A stretch of 64,000 nucleotides of DNA, from positions 94,718,238-94,782,237 of the forward strand of contig CM026426.1 in assembly GCA_014871385.1 (NCBI GenBank). The letters are read 5' to 3'. Positions 33,603 through 42,789 of the stretch are shown here, in pieces. The position numbers were made by a program, and so were the translations under genes. How positions within the stretch are numbered: position 1 is the stretch's first letter; every line of letters starts with the position of its first letter. A model generated the notes under the pieces. That model saw only the letters and a list, made by a program, of their open reading frames with translations. It ran no database searches and was not told where the DNA came from. This stretch comes from Ceratodon purpureus. Lineage: Eukaryota > Streptophyta > Bryopsida > Pseudoditrichales > Ditrichaceae.

Positions 33603-35798
33603 ATGGCGCGCGTACAGTGTTGCGTCCTTAGCCCCGGAACTCCAGTGAAGGAATCGGATATGGAGGAACTGATCACCGACCTCACTCGGATGAGGTGTGA
33701 GGGATTGCTGGCACGGCCGTGGTTACTGAAGAGTGAGGTGATGGTGAGGGAGGTCCTGGAAGGTCCGGACAACCGGTGGGATAATACGGTCCGAGGCAAG
33801 CCCACGCTGTGGAATGCGGAACAGTGGGCGGAAGCTTACGGTTTCGAGCAGAAGGGACTCCTTTGGGCAACCCGGACGGACCAGTACGTGCAGGATAGGT
33901 TCCACGGGAAGATCCATAGGAACAATGGATACGAGATAGACGCCTGCAAGGATAGGAGGCAGAGGCAGGTCTTAGCTTTCCTCGTTCCGATCCTGTATCC
34001 GCAGAAACCGGCACAAGTTACCATTACGGTCGGGAATACCATCCTCGGAGCGTATACAGGAGAACGTCCGGTGAATTGGGCTGCACTCATGGCGGAAGTG
34101 GTGCAGAAGATGGTTCCGACGATCGGAAAGAAGCCGACCCCACTCTCCCCTTACCTCTTTCACCTTTACCATACGTATGACTTGCTGACCGATAAGGAGG
34201 ACGAGACGTATACGCACGCGAAGAACTGCCTCAACTTCTCGGAGATTCCGCCCGGAATGGAACCCGATCCGCGAGGTGAGCCCTCGGATACAACGGACTC
34301 GGAAGATGAGGACGATACGAGGGAGGTTCCGAATCCTGGCGCTACTAGGGCTCAGTCCAGGTCGAGATCGGAGCAGGCTCCGTCACGACACGCGGAGCCG
34401 TCTACGGCCCGGGGAGATCCGGAACGGAGAGAGGTCAGTTCCGATCGGGGATTTCCGGTGGACCTGTTCCGGGGGATTCGGGAGGAGACTCACCGGGCTC
34501 AAGCTTCTTATGATCGGGTCGAAACCCTGTTCCGGAGGGTCTGTACAGCTCTGGGAGGGTGCTTACCGGAAGAGGTGATCCGAGAAGTGGAGTTGTTGAA
34601 GGATGCCCCAACTCTCCGGAGTGAGAAGAAGCGGCTGGAGCTTCAGTTGCAGGAGTTGACGAAGGAGCTGGCGGCAAAGAGTGACGAGATCCGTAAGTTC
34701 CACGCCGAGCAGGAGGAGACTTTGGGGGAGCTTCGGAAGTTGGTGGGAAGTTCGGGAGCGGTAATCAACAAGGCCCGGCTGTTCGATGAGAACGTAGTGC
34801 AGCCGGCTGATTTCGAGGACAAGCAGAAGATCATCAAGATCCTCTCCAAATGCGAGCACTCGATGAACATGATCCTGAAGAAGGTCCGGCAGCTGCTCAA
34901 TCCGAGCACCGGAAGTCCCAGTCTCGTAGTCGCTGGCCGGGGTCTTCCGCTCCCCGGATCGCCCTCTCGGGCCGTGGTAGGAGAATCTCGCGGGGTTGGG
35001 TTCCGAACCCCGATAGGGAGTAACCTCCAAGCAGCAGAACAGATGACGGTCGAAGAGGCCGCCATGACAAATCGGACGATTGCGGAGGCGATCCGGGAAG
35101 TCCAAGCACAGGCGGCGTCACCCGGAACCAGTACAGTCCAGCAGAGCTGCGCGATCCCCAGAGGACAGGTGGAGGTGACCGGAACGACAGTCACCGAGAG
35201 GCGGATCGAGGAGAGGACGGTTTCGGAACAGGTGACTCGGACCGTGCCGCCGGATGTTCTTCCACGACTCGGAGATGAAGTGATCATTGCGAATTACCGA
35301 GGGGAGGTAGCGGGACCGGAATGGGGACGACCTATTTCACCACCCGGACGGACCCGAGTAACTCAGGAGGGGGGATTGACCCCTTCACCCACAGCCAAGA
35401 CCGGAACGGTGACGCCTACTCCCACCGGAACGCCAGCAGCGGGTTCCCCTCCGAACACTGTCGGTGATTTCCGGAGGTTGCGGAAAAGGAAGGAGCCGAT
35501 TACGATTTCCGAGTCCGACTCAGAGACGCATGGGAGCTCTCCGGTCAGGACCACCGGAACTGAAACTCAGACTCCGACGTCCGGAACTCCTCCCGCACAT
35601 ATGATTCCGAAATCGCCCAATTCTCCCAAACCTCGGATCGTTACCCGGTTGTCCTTGGAGGCTCAGGAGAGGGAGTCAAAGGCGGAACGGAGTGCTAGGC
35701 GCAAGGCGGCACGAGCAGCAGGGGCGGGCGGATTAGAGCCGCGGGTGACCAGGTCGAAGGATCGCGAGCAGGAGAGCCACAAGAAGACAAAGAAGTGA
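33603..35798 (+). CDS. 731-residue protein encoded inside the LTR
   Basis: An intact frame from ATG 33603 (good context, GTAGAGATGGCG) to TGA at 35796, followed by TAG. Residues 1-210 form a compact-looking domain with TVRGKPTLWNAEQWAEAYGF. This loosely resembles the 'plant transposon protein' ORF1 domain seen upstream of gag in Ogre-like elements (weak). Residues 220-270 are acidic then Arg/Ser-rich. A coiled coil spans about 335-385 (LELQLQELTKELAAKSDEI). Residues 395-430 (LFDENVVQPADFEDKQKIIK) are conserved in the diverged relic at 52.8 kb. PITISESDSE near residue 630 is SUMO-interaction-like, and the tail is basic. It lies wholly between the LTR start and the primer site, so it is duplicated in each LTR. 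Function unknown. Confidence 0.8.
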   Translation: MARVQCCVLSPGTPVKESDMEELITDLTRMRCEGLLARPWLLKSEVMVREVLEGPDNRWDNTVRGKPTLWNAEQWAEAYGFEQKGLLWATRTDQYVQDRFHGKIHRNNGYEIDACKDRRQRQVLAFLVPILYPQKPAQVTITVGNTILGAYTGERPVNWAALMAEVVQKMVPTIGKKPTPLSPYLFHLYHTYDLLTDKEDETYTHAKNCLNFSEIPPGMEPDPRGEPSDTTDSEDEDDTREVPNPGATRAQSRSRSEQAPSRHAEPSTARGDPERREVSSDRGFPVDLFRGIREETHRAQASYDRVETLFRRVCTALGGCLPEEVIREVELLKDAPTLRSEKKRLELQLQELTKELAAKSDEIRKFHAEQEETLGELRKLVGSSGAVINKARLFDENVVQPADFEDKQKIIKILSKCEHSMNMILKKVRQLLNPSTGSPSLVVAGRGLPLPGSPSRAVVGESRGVGFRTPIGSNLQAAEQMTVEEAAMTNRTIAEAIREVQAQAASPGTSTVQQSCAIPRGQVEVTGTTVTERRIEERTVSEQVTRTVPPDVLPRLGDEVIIANYRGEVAGPEWGRPISPPGRTRVTQEGGLTPSPTAKTGTVTPTPTGTPAAGSPPNTVGDFRRLRKRKEPITISESDSETHGSSPVRTTGTETQTPTSGTPPAHMIPKSPNSPKPRIVTRLSLEAQERESKAERSARRKAARAAGAGGLEPRVTRSKDREQESHKKTKK

Positions 35799-36742
35799 TA
35801 GATTCCTCTCACTGCCACTTGTCGTAACTTTCCGGATTTATAGGAGTAGATTCCGGATCGGGAGATCCGTCCTAGTCGTAAAGTAGAATTCTAGGTAGGT
35901 AGTTAGGGATTAGGGTTTTGATTGAACTGCCGGCGCCGCCGCTTTTGTGGAAGCCCCTGCTTACTTAAACCAGGCAGGCGAGGCGGTCCGGGTCTTCGTT
36001 TTGCATATTTTCCCCCTATATTCCTTATCAGTAAAGTATTTGTGTTTTGTAAGTACTGTGCGTGATTTCCCGCTAAGTGTGAATGATCCGGGAAGGATAT
36101 GAGAGTTCCGCTGTAGCTCGGATAGGAAGGTGATGGGAGTTGCGACGAGACCCAAACCGGAAAGGAAATGGGATTGAGCGGAAAGATTTAGAGGATTGTC
36201 GTAGGAGTGAAGCCTCACTGTTCCGTCCCCAAATCAACCTCATACGGAATAGCCGTCGCTAGGGTCGAAGCGGATCAAGAACTACTTGGTCGGGCTCCCT
36301 GAACTTCTGAAGAGGTTCCGTGCATAGTGAGAGGGGGAGTTGGAACGTGGTACGGGTCGCCTAGGGATAATCGGATCCTGGTTCTCCCAGATCCGGATTG
36401 GTTTGTCGTTGTAGTCCCACGGATCGGAGAGGATCGTTTGTGTGACCTGCTGGCCAGAGTACTCTAGGACAGTTGTGAGACGGTGACTGATCCGAGACGT
36501 TGGGGTTTGTGGACGAAACACCTAATGAGAGAAGAATAGAGAAGGAGATAGTTCGGGAGTTACGTTCCGAAGACACTATCCGAGCAGTGGCAAGGCTCGG
36601 AACGATTAGCAGTAACTACTTGGTGAAACACTATTGAATCCCTGGACGATACTCGGAACCTAGTGACAGTACGGAAGTTTACGCTCAATTGGAGCACTAT
36701 CCGGATGTTAGTTGCGTTTCCGTGTTCCGACACGTAAAAATC

Positions 36743-36760
36743 TGGCGCCGCTGCCGGGGA
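36743..36760 (+). other. Primer-binding site, tRNA-Asp type
   Basis: TGGCGCCGCTGCCGGGGA is complementary to the 3' end of plant tRNA-Asp(GUC) with one mismatch. It lies ten bases after the LTR end. The second copy is at 46455-46472. Confidence 0.8.
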
Positions 36761-36930
36761 TTCGATAAGCTGTGAACCAGGTGGATACTCGGAAGATCAG
36801 TGAGCGCAGATTTGAGGAAAAGTGGAGTCAGACCGTGAAGGCTTCATTTAGGTGGATATGCGGTAGGCGGAAGTCTTACGTGCAGATCTTGCCTTCCGAG
36901 GAATCGGAAAAAGAATTCCCAATCTCTTCC

Positions 36931-38601
36931 ATGGTTGGGGCGCAACCGGAAGAGTTAGGGGGAAGAAGATCCACTCGGTTGCTACAGAAGAGGGGAAGAG
37001 TTTTGGTACACGATCTACCGGGAACGAACCTACTTCCCCGGATCCAGACTGCGGTAGAACGAGAAGGTGACGTAATCGTGGTATCGTTGGCCGGAACCTC
37101 CGCAGCCGGACCGGGTACAGCTCCAGGTCCGGAAGAAGAAGAAGTCGTAGCTGACGAAGTCGAAGCCGACGCAGGAGTAGAAGAGGAGACCGAGGAAGAG
37201 GAAGAAGACGAGGAAGACAACCCAATGGCGCCCTCTACCCGACTGAAGTACAACAGATTCAAAGGAGACGGAAGTCAAGACGTGGACGAATGGCTCTGTG
37301 AGTTCGAGTCCATCGCTCTGGCCAATCAGGAAGATCCGGATGCGAAGAGAAGAATATTCCAAGGTCTTCTGAAGGGAGAAGCTCTCCAGTGGTACCAAGA
37401 CGTTCCGGAACGTACACGTAACGACTGGACCAGTTTCGTGACCTTGTTCCGACGTACGTTCCGTGAGGCCGGAGGAGAAGCTCGCGCACTCGGAAAGCTG
37501 AGTCGAATGACGATGAGATCTTCCGAGTCAGTACGGAAGTACAGTCAGAGAGTAAAGGCGCTCATACAGAAACTCACTACAGCCATAGCTCCGAGCGTAC
37601 AAGTGGAATGGTTTGTCGCCGGATTCCCAGAGGAGATGGGGTTTCAGATCCGACAAACCCGTCCCGCCACACTCCAGGAAGCCGTGGAAGCGGCTCAGAA
37701 CTATGAGAACTCGGCCCAATCTCTACGGAAGTCTCTGAAGCATACCGAGAAGCGGGGCAAGAAGATCCGGAAGGAGAGAGAGCGCCGTCGGAGGCACGAG
37801 TCCTCCTCGGAAGATTCCGACTCTACCAGTAAGAGCGATTCCACTTCATCCAGTTCCGATCAGTCGGAAGAGGACTCCAGGGGAGCCTCGAAACGCCGAG
37901 GGGGTTCCAGTAGAGACTCCCGGCCTAGACGGAACCGAGAGTTGATCAAGGTGAAGGTGGAGGATGACGATTCTCGGAAGGTCATGAAGGAGATGAAGGA
38001 GATCCGAGAATCGATTGCCGAACTCAACGTCCACCTTTCCGAGAATCGGAAACCTCGTAAGATGATTCCCACCAGCAGAGCTAATGTGTGGTGTGCTAAC
38101 TGCGGAAAGCAAGGACATTATCCTCCGGAGTGTACTGAACCCCGCCAGAAACGTATCCACTACGTCCATCCGGAAGAAGAAGTGTACTTTGCCTATCCGG
38201 AAGAGGAAGAGTTTCAGATGGAGGAGTACCAACCTGTATATCAGGTTCAGACCACTTACGGACGAGGGAAGGCTCCGATCCAGATAGCCCGTCCTCCCGC
38301 CGGATACCGGATCCCACAGAACGTTCCGGGTAGGCCGATGTACCAGAAGCCGACCCACGGGTACTGCTTTAACTGTGGGAGCCCGGATCATTACGCACCT
38401 AACTGTCCGTTTGAGCGACAGGGGCAGGGAGCACCGCGGATCCTTCCGTGTCAAAATTGCGGAGAGTACGGTCATACGGCTCCTCAGTGTGCCAAACCGG
38501 CACAACCCCGCCCGACTTTCAAACAGGTGGAGGTTCCTCCGAGAGAGATGACTGGGCTAAACTACGGTCACTCGGGTGGGATAGAGAATCCGGACAAATG
38601 A
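36931..38601 (+). CDS. gag: Gag polyprotein with three zinc knuckles
   Basis: The frame is open from 36772 just after the primer site, but the first ATG is at 36931 (TTCCATGG). It ends in TGA at 38599-38601, giving 556 residues. An acidic Glu-rich N-terminal stretch precedes the retrotransposon gag core (RFKGDGSQDVDEWLCEFE, LLKGEALQWY, W.SFVTLFRRTF), which builds the particle. A Ser/Arg-rich basic region follows, then three CCHC knuckles: CANCGKQGHYPPEC, CFNCGSPDHYAPNC and CQNCGEYGHTAPQC, which bind RNA. Three knuckles is more than the usual one or two. The stop is followed by CGG and the pol frame continues in phase, so readthrough is likely to make Gag-Pol. Confidence 0.9.
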   Translation: MVGAQPEELGGRRSTRLLQKRGRVLVHDLPGTNLLPRIQTAVEREGDVIVVSLAGTSAAGPGTAPGPEEEEVVADEVEADAGVEEETEEEEEDEEDNPMAPSTRLKYNRFKGDGSQDVDEWLCEFESIALANQEDPDAKRRIFQGLLKGEALQWYQDVPERTRNDWTSFVTLFRRTFREAGGEARALGKLSRMTMRSSESVRKYSQRVKALIQKLTTAIAPSVQVEWFVAGFPEEMGFQIRQTRPATLQEAVEAAQNYENSAQSLRKSLKHTEKRGKKIRKERERRRRHESSSEDSDSTSKSDSTSSSSDQSEEDSRGASKRRGGSSRDSRPRRNRELIKVKVEDDDSRKVMKEMKEIRESIAELNVHLSENRKPRKMIPTSRANVWCANCGKQGHYPPECTEPRQKRIHYVHPEEEVYFAYPEEEEFQMEEYQPVYQVQTTYGRGKAPIQIARPPAGYRIPQNVPGRPMYQKPTHGYCFNCGSPDHYAPNCPFERQGQGAPRILPCQNCGEYGHTAPQCAKPAQPRPTFKQVEVPPREMTGLNYGHSGGIENPDK

Positions 38602-41600
38602 CGGTTCGTGACGGAACTACAGGAGGGCGCGGAAGTACCAGTACACAGAGTATCAACCCGTAGTTCCGCTAGAGAACGTGCCCAGGAACCGGAGCTCCCG
38701 AAATCCCGGAAGACCAGGAGGAGGGTAAGATCCAGGAGAGTGGATTCGGATTCGGGATCCGAACCCTCTACGGTAACCAGAGCTTTACCAGAAGAAAATG
38801 ACCGTCCAAGAGCGGAAAATGGGGTGGAAGGAGGGAACCTCCCGGAAGATATCAGCGAGGAAGTTCGGAAGGAGCTCACGGATCCCCCTGTCCGGAAGAT
38901 CACCAAGCCTTCGGTCCGGTTTGATGACGTTCCGGTGATTATTCCTTCCGATCCTAGAGTGGACGAGTATGATATTCTTGGGGACATCAAATCCCTCAAG
39001 GCAAATGTCACGATTGGACAGTTGCTCCATGACAATGTGAATTACCAGAAGGTAATCCGAGAGGCATGGACAAAGCGGAGGCGCCGAGGGGTGAAACTTC
39101 CGTCTGTAGCTACTAACTTCTTACAGGTTGAGGATCACGGAGCCCCGGAACTGACGGTGCTAATAGAAGGATGTGCTATCCCGAAAGTTCCGGTAGATGG
39201 AGGATCCGGTGTGAACCTAATGTTGGAGGATACGGCCCTTGAACTCGGATACACCTCGTTCGAATCCACCGATCAGGTGTTACGAATGGCAGATCAATCT
39301 AGAGTTAAACCCGTGGGAAGGTTGTCCCAAGTTCCGACCACGATCGGAGAGGTAACCTACCTCTTGAATTACGTGATAATCCGAGTTAGTACGGGCCGTC
39401 CCTTTCCGATGTTGTTGGGAAGACCCTGGCTATACATGGCGCGAGTCCTCGTTGATTGGGGAGCCAAGGAGTTCGTGCTCGGAAAAACCAATCAGCGGAT
39501 TCCGTGGAAGATGGATGGATATCTAGGGGAAACCAGTGGCTCGGATGGGTATACGTCTGATTGGTCCGACCCGGAAGAGGAGGATGACGAAGTATTTAGT
39601 TATTTCGTGAATCAGTTCTCGGAAGTTACCGAGGATGACTTCCGATTTCATAATCCGATCAGTGAGCAACCCCAACCATCATCGGAGCGCGTGAAATTCC
39701 CGGTACTGGAGGATCGCTCTCTCGGAGAGGGGAGTGTTCCACTCTCAGCCGAATGGTTCCGACAACAGGTCGAGGAGGGAAACCTGCCCGCCATGGGTCT
39801 CGATCCGGACACCCCTGTCCGGGTGTGGAGCGCATGGACGGATCAGGGAGAGGAACAGGAATCGGAACGAGTCAAGAACGTTGTGAAACCATCCGACTAT
39901 GAGAAGGTGGAAGTAGCCCCCGGAAAGACATTTCTGCTAGGGCGAAGCATGAGCAAGGAGCAGAGAAAGGAGTATGTGGGTTTACTAAAGGAATATTTAG
40001 ACGTATTCGCTTGGTCACCATCCGACCTCAAGGGAATACCTCCGGAACTCGGCCAACATCATATAGACTTGGTTGACGGATCAGTTCCGGTCAGACAACG
40101 CCAGTACAGGCTCAATCCGAAGTATTCTCTGATGGTGAAGGAAGAGATCGATAGCCTCCTGAAAGCCGGATTCATTTATCCAGTAAATAATTCCGAGTGG
40201 GTATCGCCCATAGTCGTCGTTCCGAAGAAAGTTGGCTCGGATGGGAAAGTCAAGATCCGAGTTTGTCAAGATTTTCGGAAACTGAATGCGGCCACAAAGA
40301 AGGATTACTTTCCGTTACCTTTTACGGACATTATCCTCGATCACGTGGCAGGGCAGGAGTGCTACAGCTTTCTTGATGGATTTTCCGGTTACAACCAGGT
40401 GTCGATCCGGGAAGAAGATCAGCTGAAGACGACCTTCACCACGGAATGGGGGACGTTCGCCTTCAACAGAATGCCCTTCGGACTGTGTAACGCTCCCGGA
40501 ACATTCCAAAGGCTGATGGTGGATATTTTCCGAGATTTCTTGAGGCATTTTCTAGAAGTCTTCATCGATGACTTCGCGGTGTTCAGTAAGTGGAAGGAAC
40601 ATCTCGAGTACCTCCGAAGGACCTTCCAGAGGTGCAGGGAAACCGGACTGAAATTACACCCCGGAAAATGTTTTATGGGGATGATTTCCGGAATTCTTCT
40701 CGGACACATCGTAAGTCGGAACGGGTTGGAAGTCGATTCGGATAAGGTACGAGCTATCCTTATTCTAGTGTCTCCCACCAACGTCCGAGAGGTCCGAGGA
40801 TTCCTAGGATGCGTCGGATACTACAGGAGGTTTATTATTGCGTATGCCAAATTGGCAGCCCCATTAACGGAACTGTTGAAGAAGGAAGAAGAGTTTTTGT
40901 GGACGGAACGGAGACAGCAGGCGTTCGAGGAACTGAAGAAGGCCCTAACCACCGCTCCGATCCTATCAGCACCGGATTGGTCGAAGGAATTCCATGTGAC
41001 AATCGACGCTTCCGGGTGGTGCCTAGGGGCGATTCTGTGGCAGCAAGGGGAGGATCGGAAGGAGCATCCGATCTATTATGCTAGCAGGCAGATGAGCCTT
41101 GCGGAACGGAAATATACTACCACTGAACGGGAAGCCTTGGCGGTAGTATACGCCTGCAAGAAGTTCCGACACTACCTTCTCGGATACAAGATCGTGTTCC
41201 ATACGGATCATGACTCCCTGAAGTATTTGGTGAACAAACCGGATCTCTCAGGGCGTATTGCACGATGGATCTTGCTGCTCCAGGAATTCAACTACGAGGT
41301 AGTAGTGAAACCGGGTAAGGCCAATGCCAACGCTGACTACCTGTCAAGGATGCGAGGCCCGGAAGCAGTTTCGGATATCACCGCCATGTTTCCGGATGAG
41401 TTTCCGGAAGAGGCGGAGGTATTTCACATTTCCGGAACGGAGAACTCCGATTATTCGGAGATTATCCAGTATTTAACACAACGGAGGTACCCGGATGGAT
41501 TTACGCGGGAGGAGAAGATGGTATTTCAGAATACAGTAGCTCCTTTCACACTGATCCGAGGAGTACTTTTCCGGATGGGACCGGATGATGTATTACGGAG

Positions 41601-42753
41601 GTGCCTCGAGGAATCCGAAAGAAGGCAGGTCATGAGGGCCTTACACGCCGGACCCTCGGGCGGCCATTTCGCCTCGGAGACAACCATCAAGCGGATCCGA
41701 TCAGCCGGATATTGGTGGCCTTACCTCTCCCGGGACGTGAAGGAATTTGTAGGGCAGTGTGACCAATGTCAAAGAACCGGGGCACCCTCGTTCCGGAACC
41801 ACTGGCCCCTCACTCCCATTATTCCCTTGGCTTCGTTTGAAAAATGGGGGATAGACTTTATCGGACCGATCAATCCGGTCACAGCCCAGAAGAGGAGATA
41901 CATTATCCTGGCTACGGATTATGCGACCAGATGGGTAGAGGCAAGAGCAACGGTGAAGAATGACGCCGCAGCCGCAGCCACATTTCTCTTTGAAGAAATA
42001 ATGATGAGATTTGGACATCCGTTAGAACTGGTGAGTGACCGGGGAAAACATTTCCTAAACGATGTCATCATCAATATCACGGAACGGTATCTCATCAAGC
42101 ACCGGAAGACGACCCCTTATAATCCGAAAGCGAATGGGCTGACGGAACGAGCCAATGGCATCGTCGGAAAGATTCTGAACAAGATGGTCTCGGCTCATAA
42201 GACGGATTGGGATCGGAAGCTCCCTTCAGCTGTACACGCCTACAATACCAGTGAGAAGAAAACCATGGGTAAGAGTCCGTTCTTCCTAGTCTTTGGACAA
42301 TCCGCAGTTCACGGAGTGGAACTGGAGGTAGAAACCTTACGGGTTATGGCTGCCCGTCACGGGACGAGAGTCGAGGATCCGGGGTACCGGATCGTGGCAT
42401 TACAGGATCTGGAAGAAGTCAGGAGAGGCGCTCTACAGCAGGCCGTAGATGTCCAGGCAAAACGTAAGGAGACCTACGACAAAAGAATTCCTAAGGACAA
42501 TAAGGTGATAGAAGGAGGCTTGGTGCTCTTATACGATAATCGGCACCAAAAGTTTCCGGGAAAGTTACATACGAGATGGATGGGACCTTACCGAGTTACG
42601 CGGATCTTTGAGAACGGATCATTACAACTGGCGGACCTCCAGGGAAATAGCTTTGAAACCCGGGTGAACGGATCCCGAGTGAAGAATTACAACCCTGAGG
42701 AGTTCACAGACACCGAAGGAAGCGAAAGCCCGGAAAGGGAGGAAGAAGAATAG
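38602..42753 (+). CDS. pol: Pol polyprotein: protease, reverse transcriptase, RNase H, integrase
   Basis: Same frame as gag, directly after the UGA, with no ATG near the start, so expression is expected by readthrough. Domains: aspartic protease around VDGGSGVNLM; reverse transcriptase with PKYSLMVKEEID, FLDGFSGYNQV, NRMPFGLCNAPGTFQ and FIDDF (in place of YxDD); RNase H with TIDASGWCLGA, TEREALAVVYA, TDHDSL and NADYLSR; integrase HHCC (HAGPSGGH, then CDQCQRTG) and the DDE residues in WGIDFIGP, LVSDRGKHF and GLTERANG. The C-terminus GPYRVTRIFENGSLQL lacks a chromodomain. All key residues are present, so it looks functional. It ends in TAG at 42751. Confidence 0.92.
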   Translation, partial: RFVTELQEGAEVPVHRVSTRSSARERAQEPELPKSRKTRRRVRSRRVDSDSGSEPSTVTRALPEENDRPRAENGVEGGNLPEDISEEVRKELTDPPVRKITKPSVRFDDVPVIIPSDPRVDEYDILGDIKSLKANVTIGQLLHDNVNYQKVIREAWTKRRRRGVKLPSVATNFLQVEDHGAPELTVLIEGCAIPKVPVDGGSGVNLMLEDTALELGYTSFESTDQVLRMADQSRVKPVGRLSQVPTTIGEVTYLLNYVIIRVSTGRPFPMLLGRPWLYMARVLVDWGAKEFVLGKTNQRIPWKMDGYLGETSGSDGYTSDWSDPEEEDDEVFSYFVNQFSEVTEDDFRFHNPISEQPQPSSERVKFPVLEDRSLGEGSVPLSAEWFRQQVEEGNLPAMGLDPDTPVRVWSAWTDQGEEQESERVKNVVKPSDYEKVEVAPGKTFLLGRSMSKEQRKEYVGLLKEYLDVFAWSPSDLKGIPPELGQHHIDLVDGSVPVRQRQYRLNPKYSLMVKEEIDSLLKAGFIYPVNNSEWVSPIVVVPKKVGSDGKVKIRVCQDFRKLNAATKKDYFPLPFTDIILDHVAGQECYSFLDGFSGYNQVSIREEDQLKTTFTTEWGTFAFNRMPFGLCNAPGTFQRLMVDIFRDFLRHFLEVFIDDFAVFSKWKEHLEYLRRTFQRCRETGLKLHPGKCFMGMISGILLGHIVSRNGLEVDSDKVRAILILVSPTNVREVRGFLGCVGYYRRFIIAYAKLAAPLTELLKKEEEFLWTERRQQAFEELKKALTTAPILSAPDWSKEFHVTIDASGWCLGAILWQQGEDRKEHPIYYASRQMSLAERKYTTTEREALAVVYACKKFRHYLLGYKIVFHTDHDSLKYLVNKPDLSGRIARWILLLQEFNYEVVVKPGKANANADYLSRMRGPEAVSDITAMFPDEFPEEAEVFHISGTENSDYSEIIQYLTQRRYPDGFTREEKMVFQNTVAPFTLIRGVLFRMGPDDVLRRCLEESERRQVMRALHAGPSGGHFASETTIKRIRSAGYWWPYLSRDVKEFVGQCDQCQRTGAPSFRNHWPLTPIIPLASFEKWGIDFIGPINPVTAQKRRYIILATDYATRWVEARATVKNDAAAAATFLFEEIMMRFGHPLELVSDRGKHFLNDVIINITERYLIKHRKTTPYNPKANGLTERANGIVGKILNKMVSAHKTDWDRKLPSAVHAYNTSEKKTMGKSPFFLVFGQSAVHGVELEVETLRVMAARHGTRVEDPGYRIVALQDLEEVRRGALQQAVDVQAKRKETYDKRIPKDNKVIEGGLVLLYDNRHQKFPGKLHTRWMGPYRVTRIFENGSLQLADLQGNSFETRVNGSRVKNYNPEEFTDTEGSESPEREEEE

Positions 42754-42776
42754 TGTTCGCGGGGACTCTCACATTT

Positions 42777-42789
42777 GAAAATGGGGTAA
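42777..42789 (+). other. Polypurine tract before the second LTR
   Basis: GAAAATGGGGTAA immediately precedes the TG of the LTR at 42790. It is purine-rich apart from two T bases and is where plus-strand synthesis would start. Confidence 0.65.

Larger units (their letters stand above)
33078..36732 (+). repeat. Left LTR, 3,655 bp, with internal ORF
   Basis: It starts TGTGGGATCC at the same base at which the second LTR begins (42790), and ends ...TTCCGACA ten bases before the primer-binding site. TATATAA at 33444-33450 would start transcription near 33475, leaving about 3.2 kb of LTR, including a 731-codon ORF, in the transcript. A possible polyadenylation region is the CAGTAAAGTATTTGTGTTTTG stretch near 36030, which would make R about 2.5 kb. 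That estimate is inference. Confidence 0.85.

Noticed and set aside
34563..35287. Long minus-strand ORFs across the LTR gene, gag and pol
   Set aside because: They are antisense shadows of intact plus-strand genes with GC-rich codon bias.
41252..42753. Extra archaeal-type RNase H or chromodomain in pol, as in some Tat elements or chromoviruses
   Set aside because: No additional RNase H motif set follows the first one, and the C-terminus ends shortly after the integrase tail without a chromodomain.
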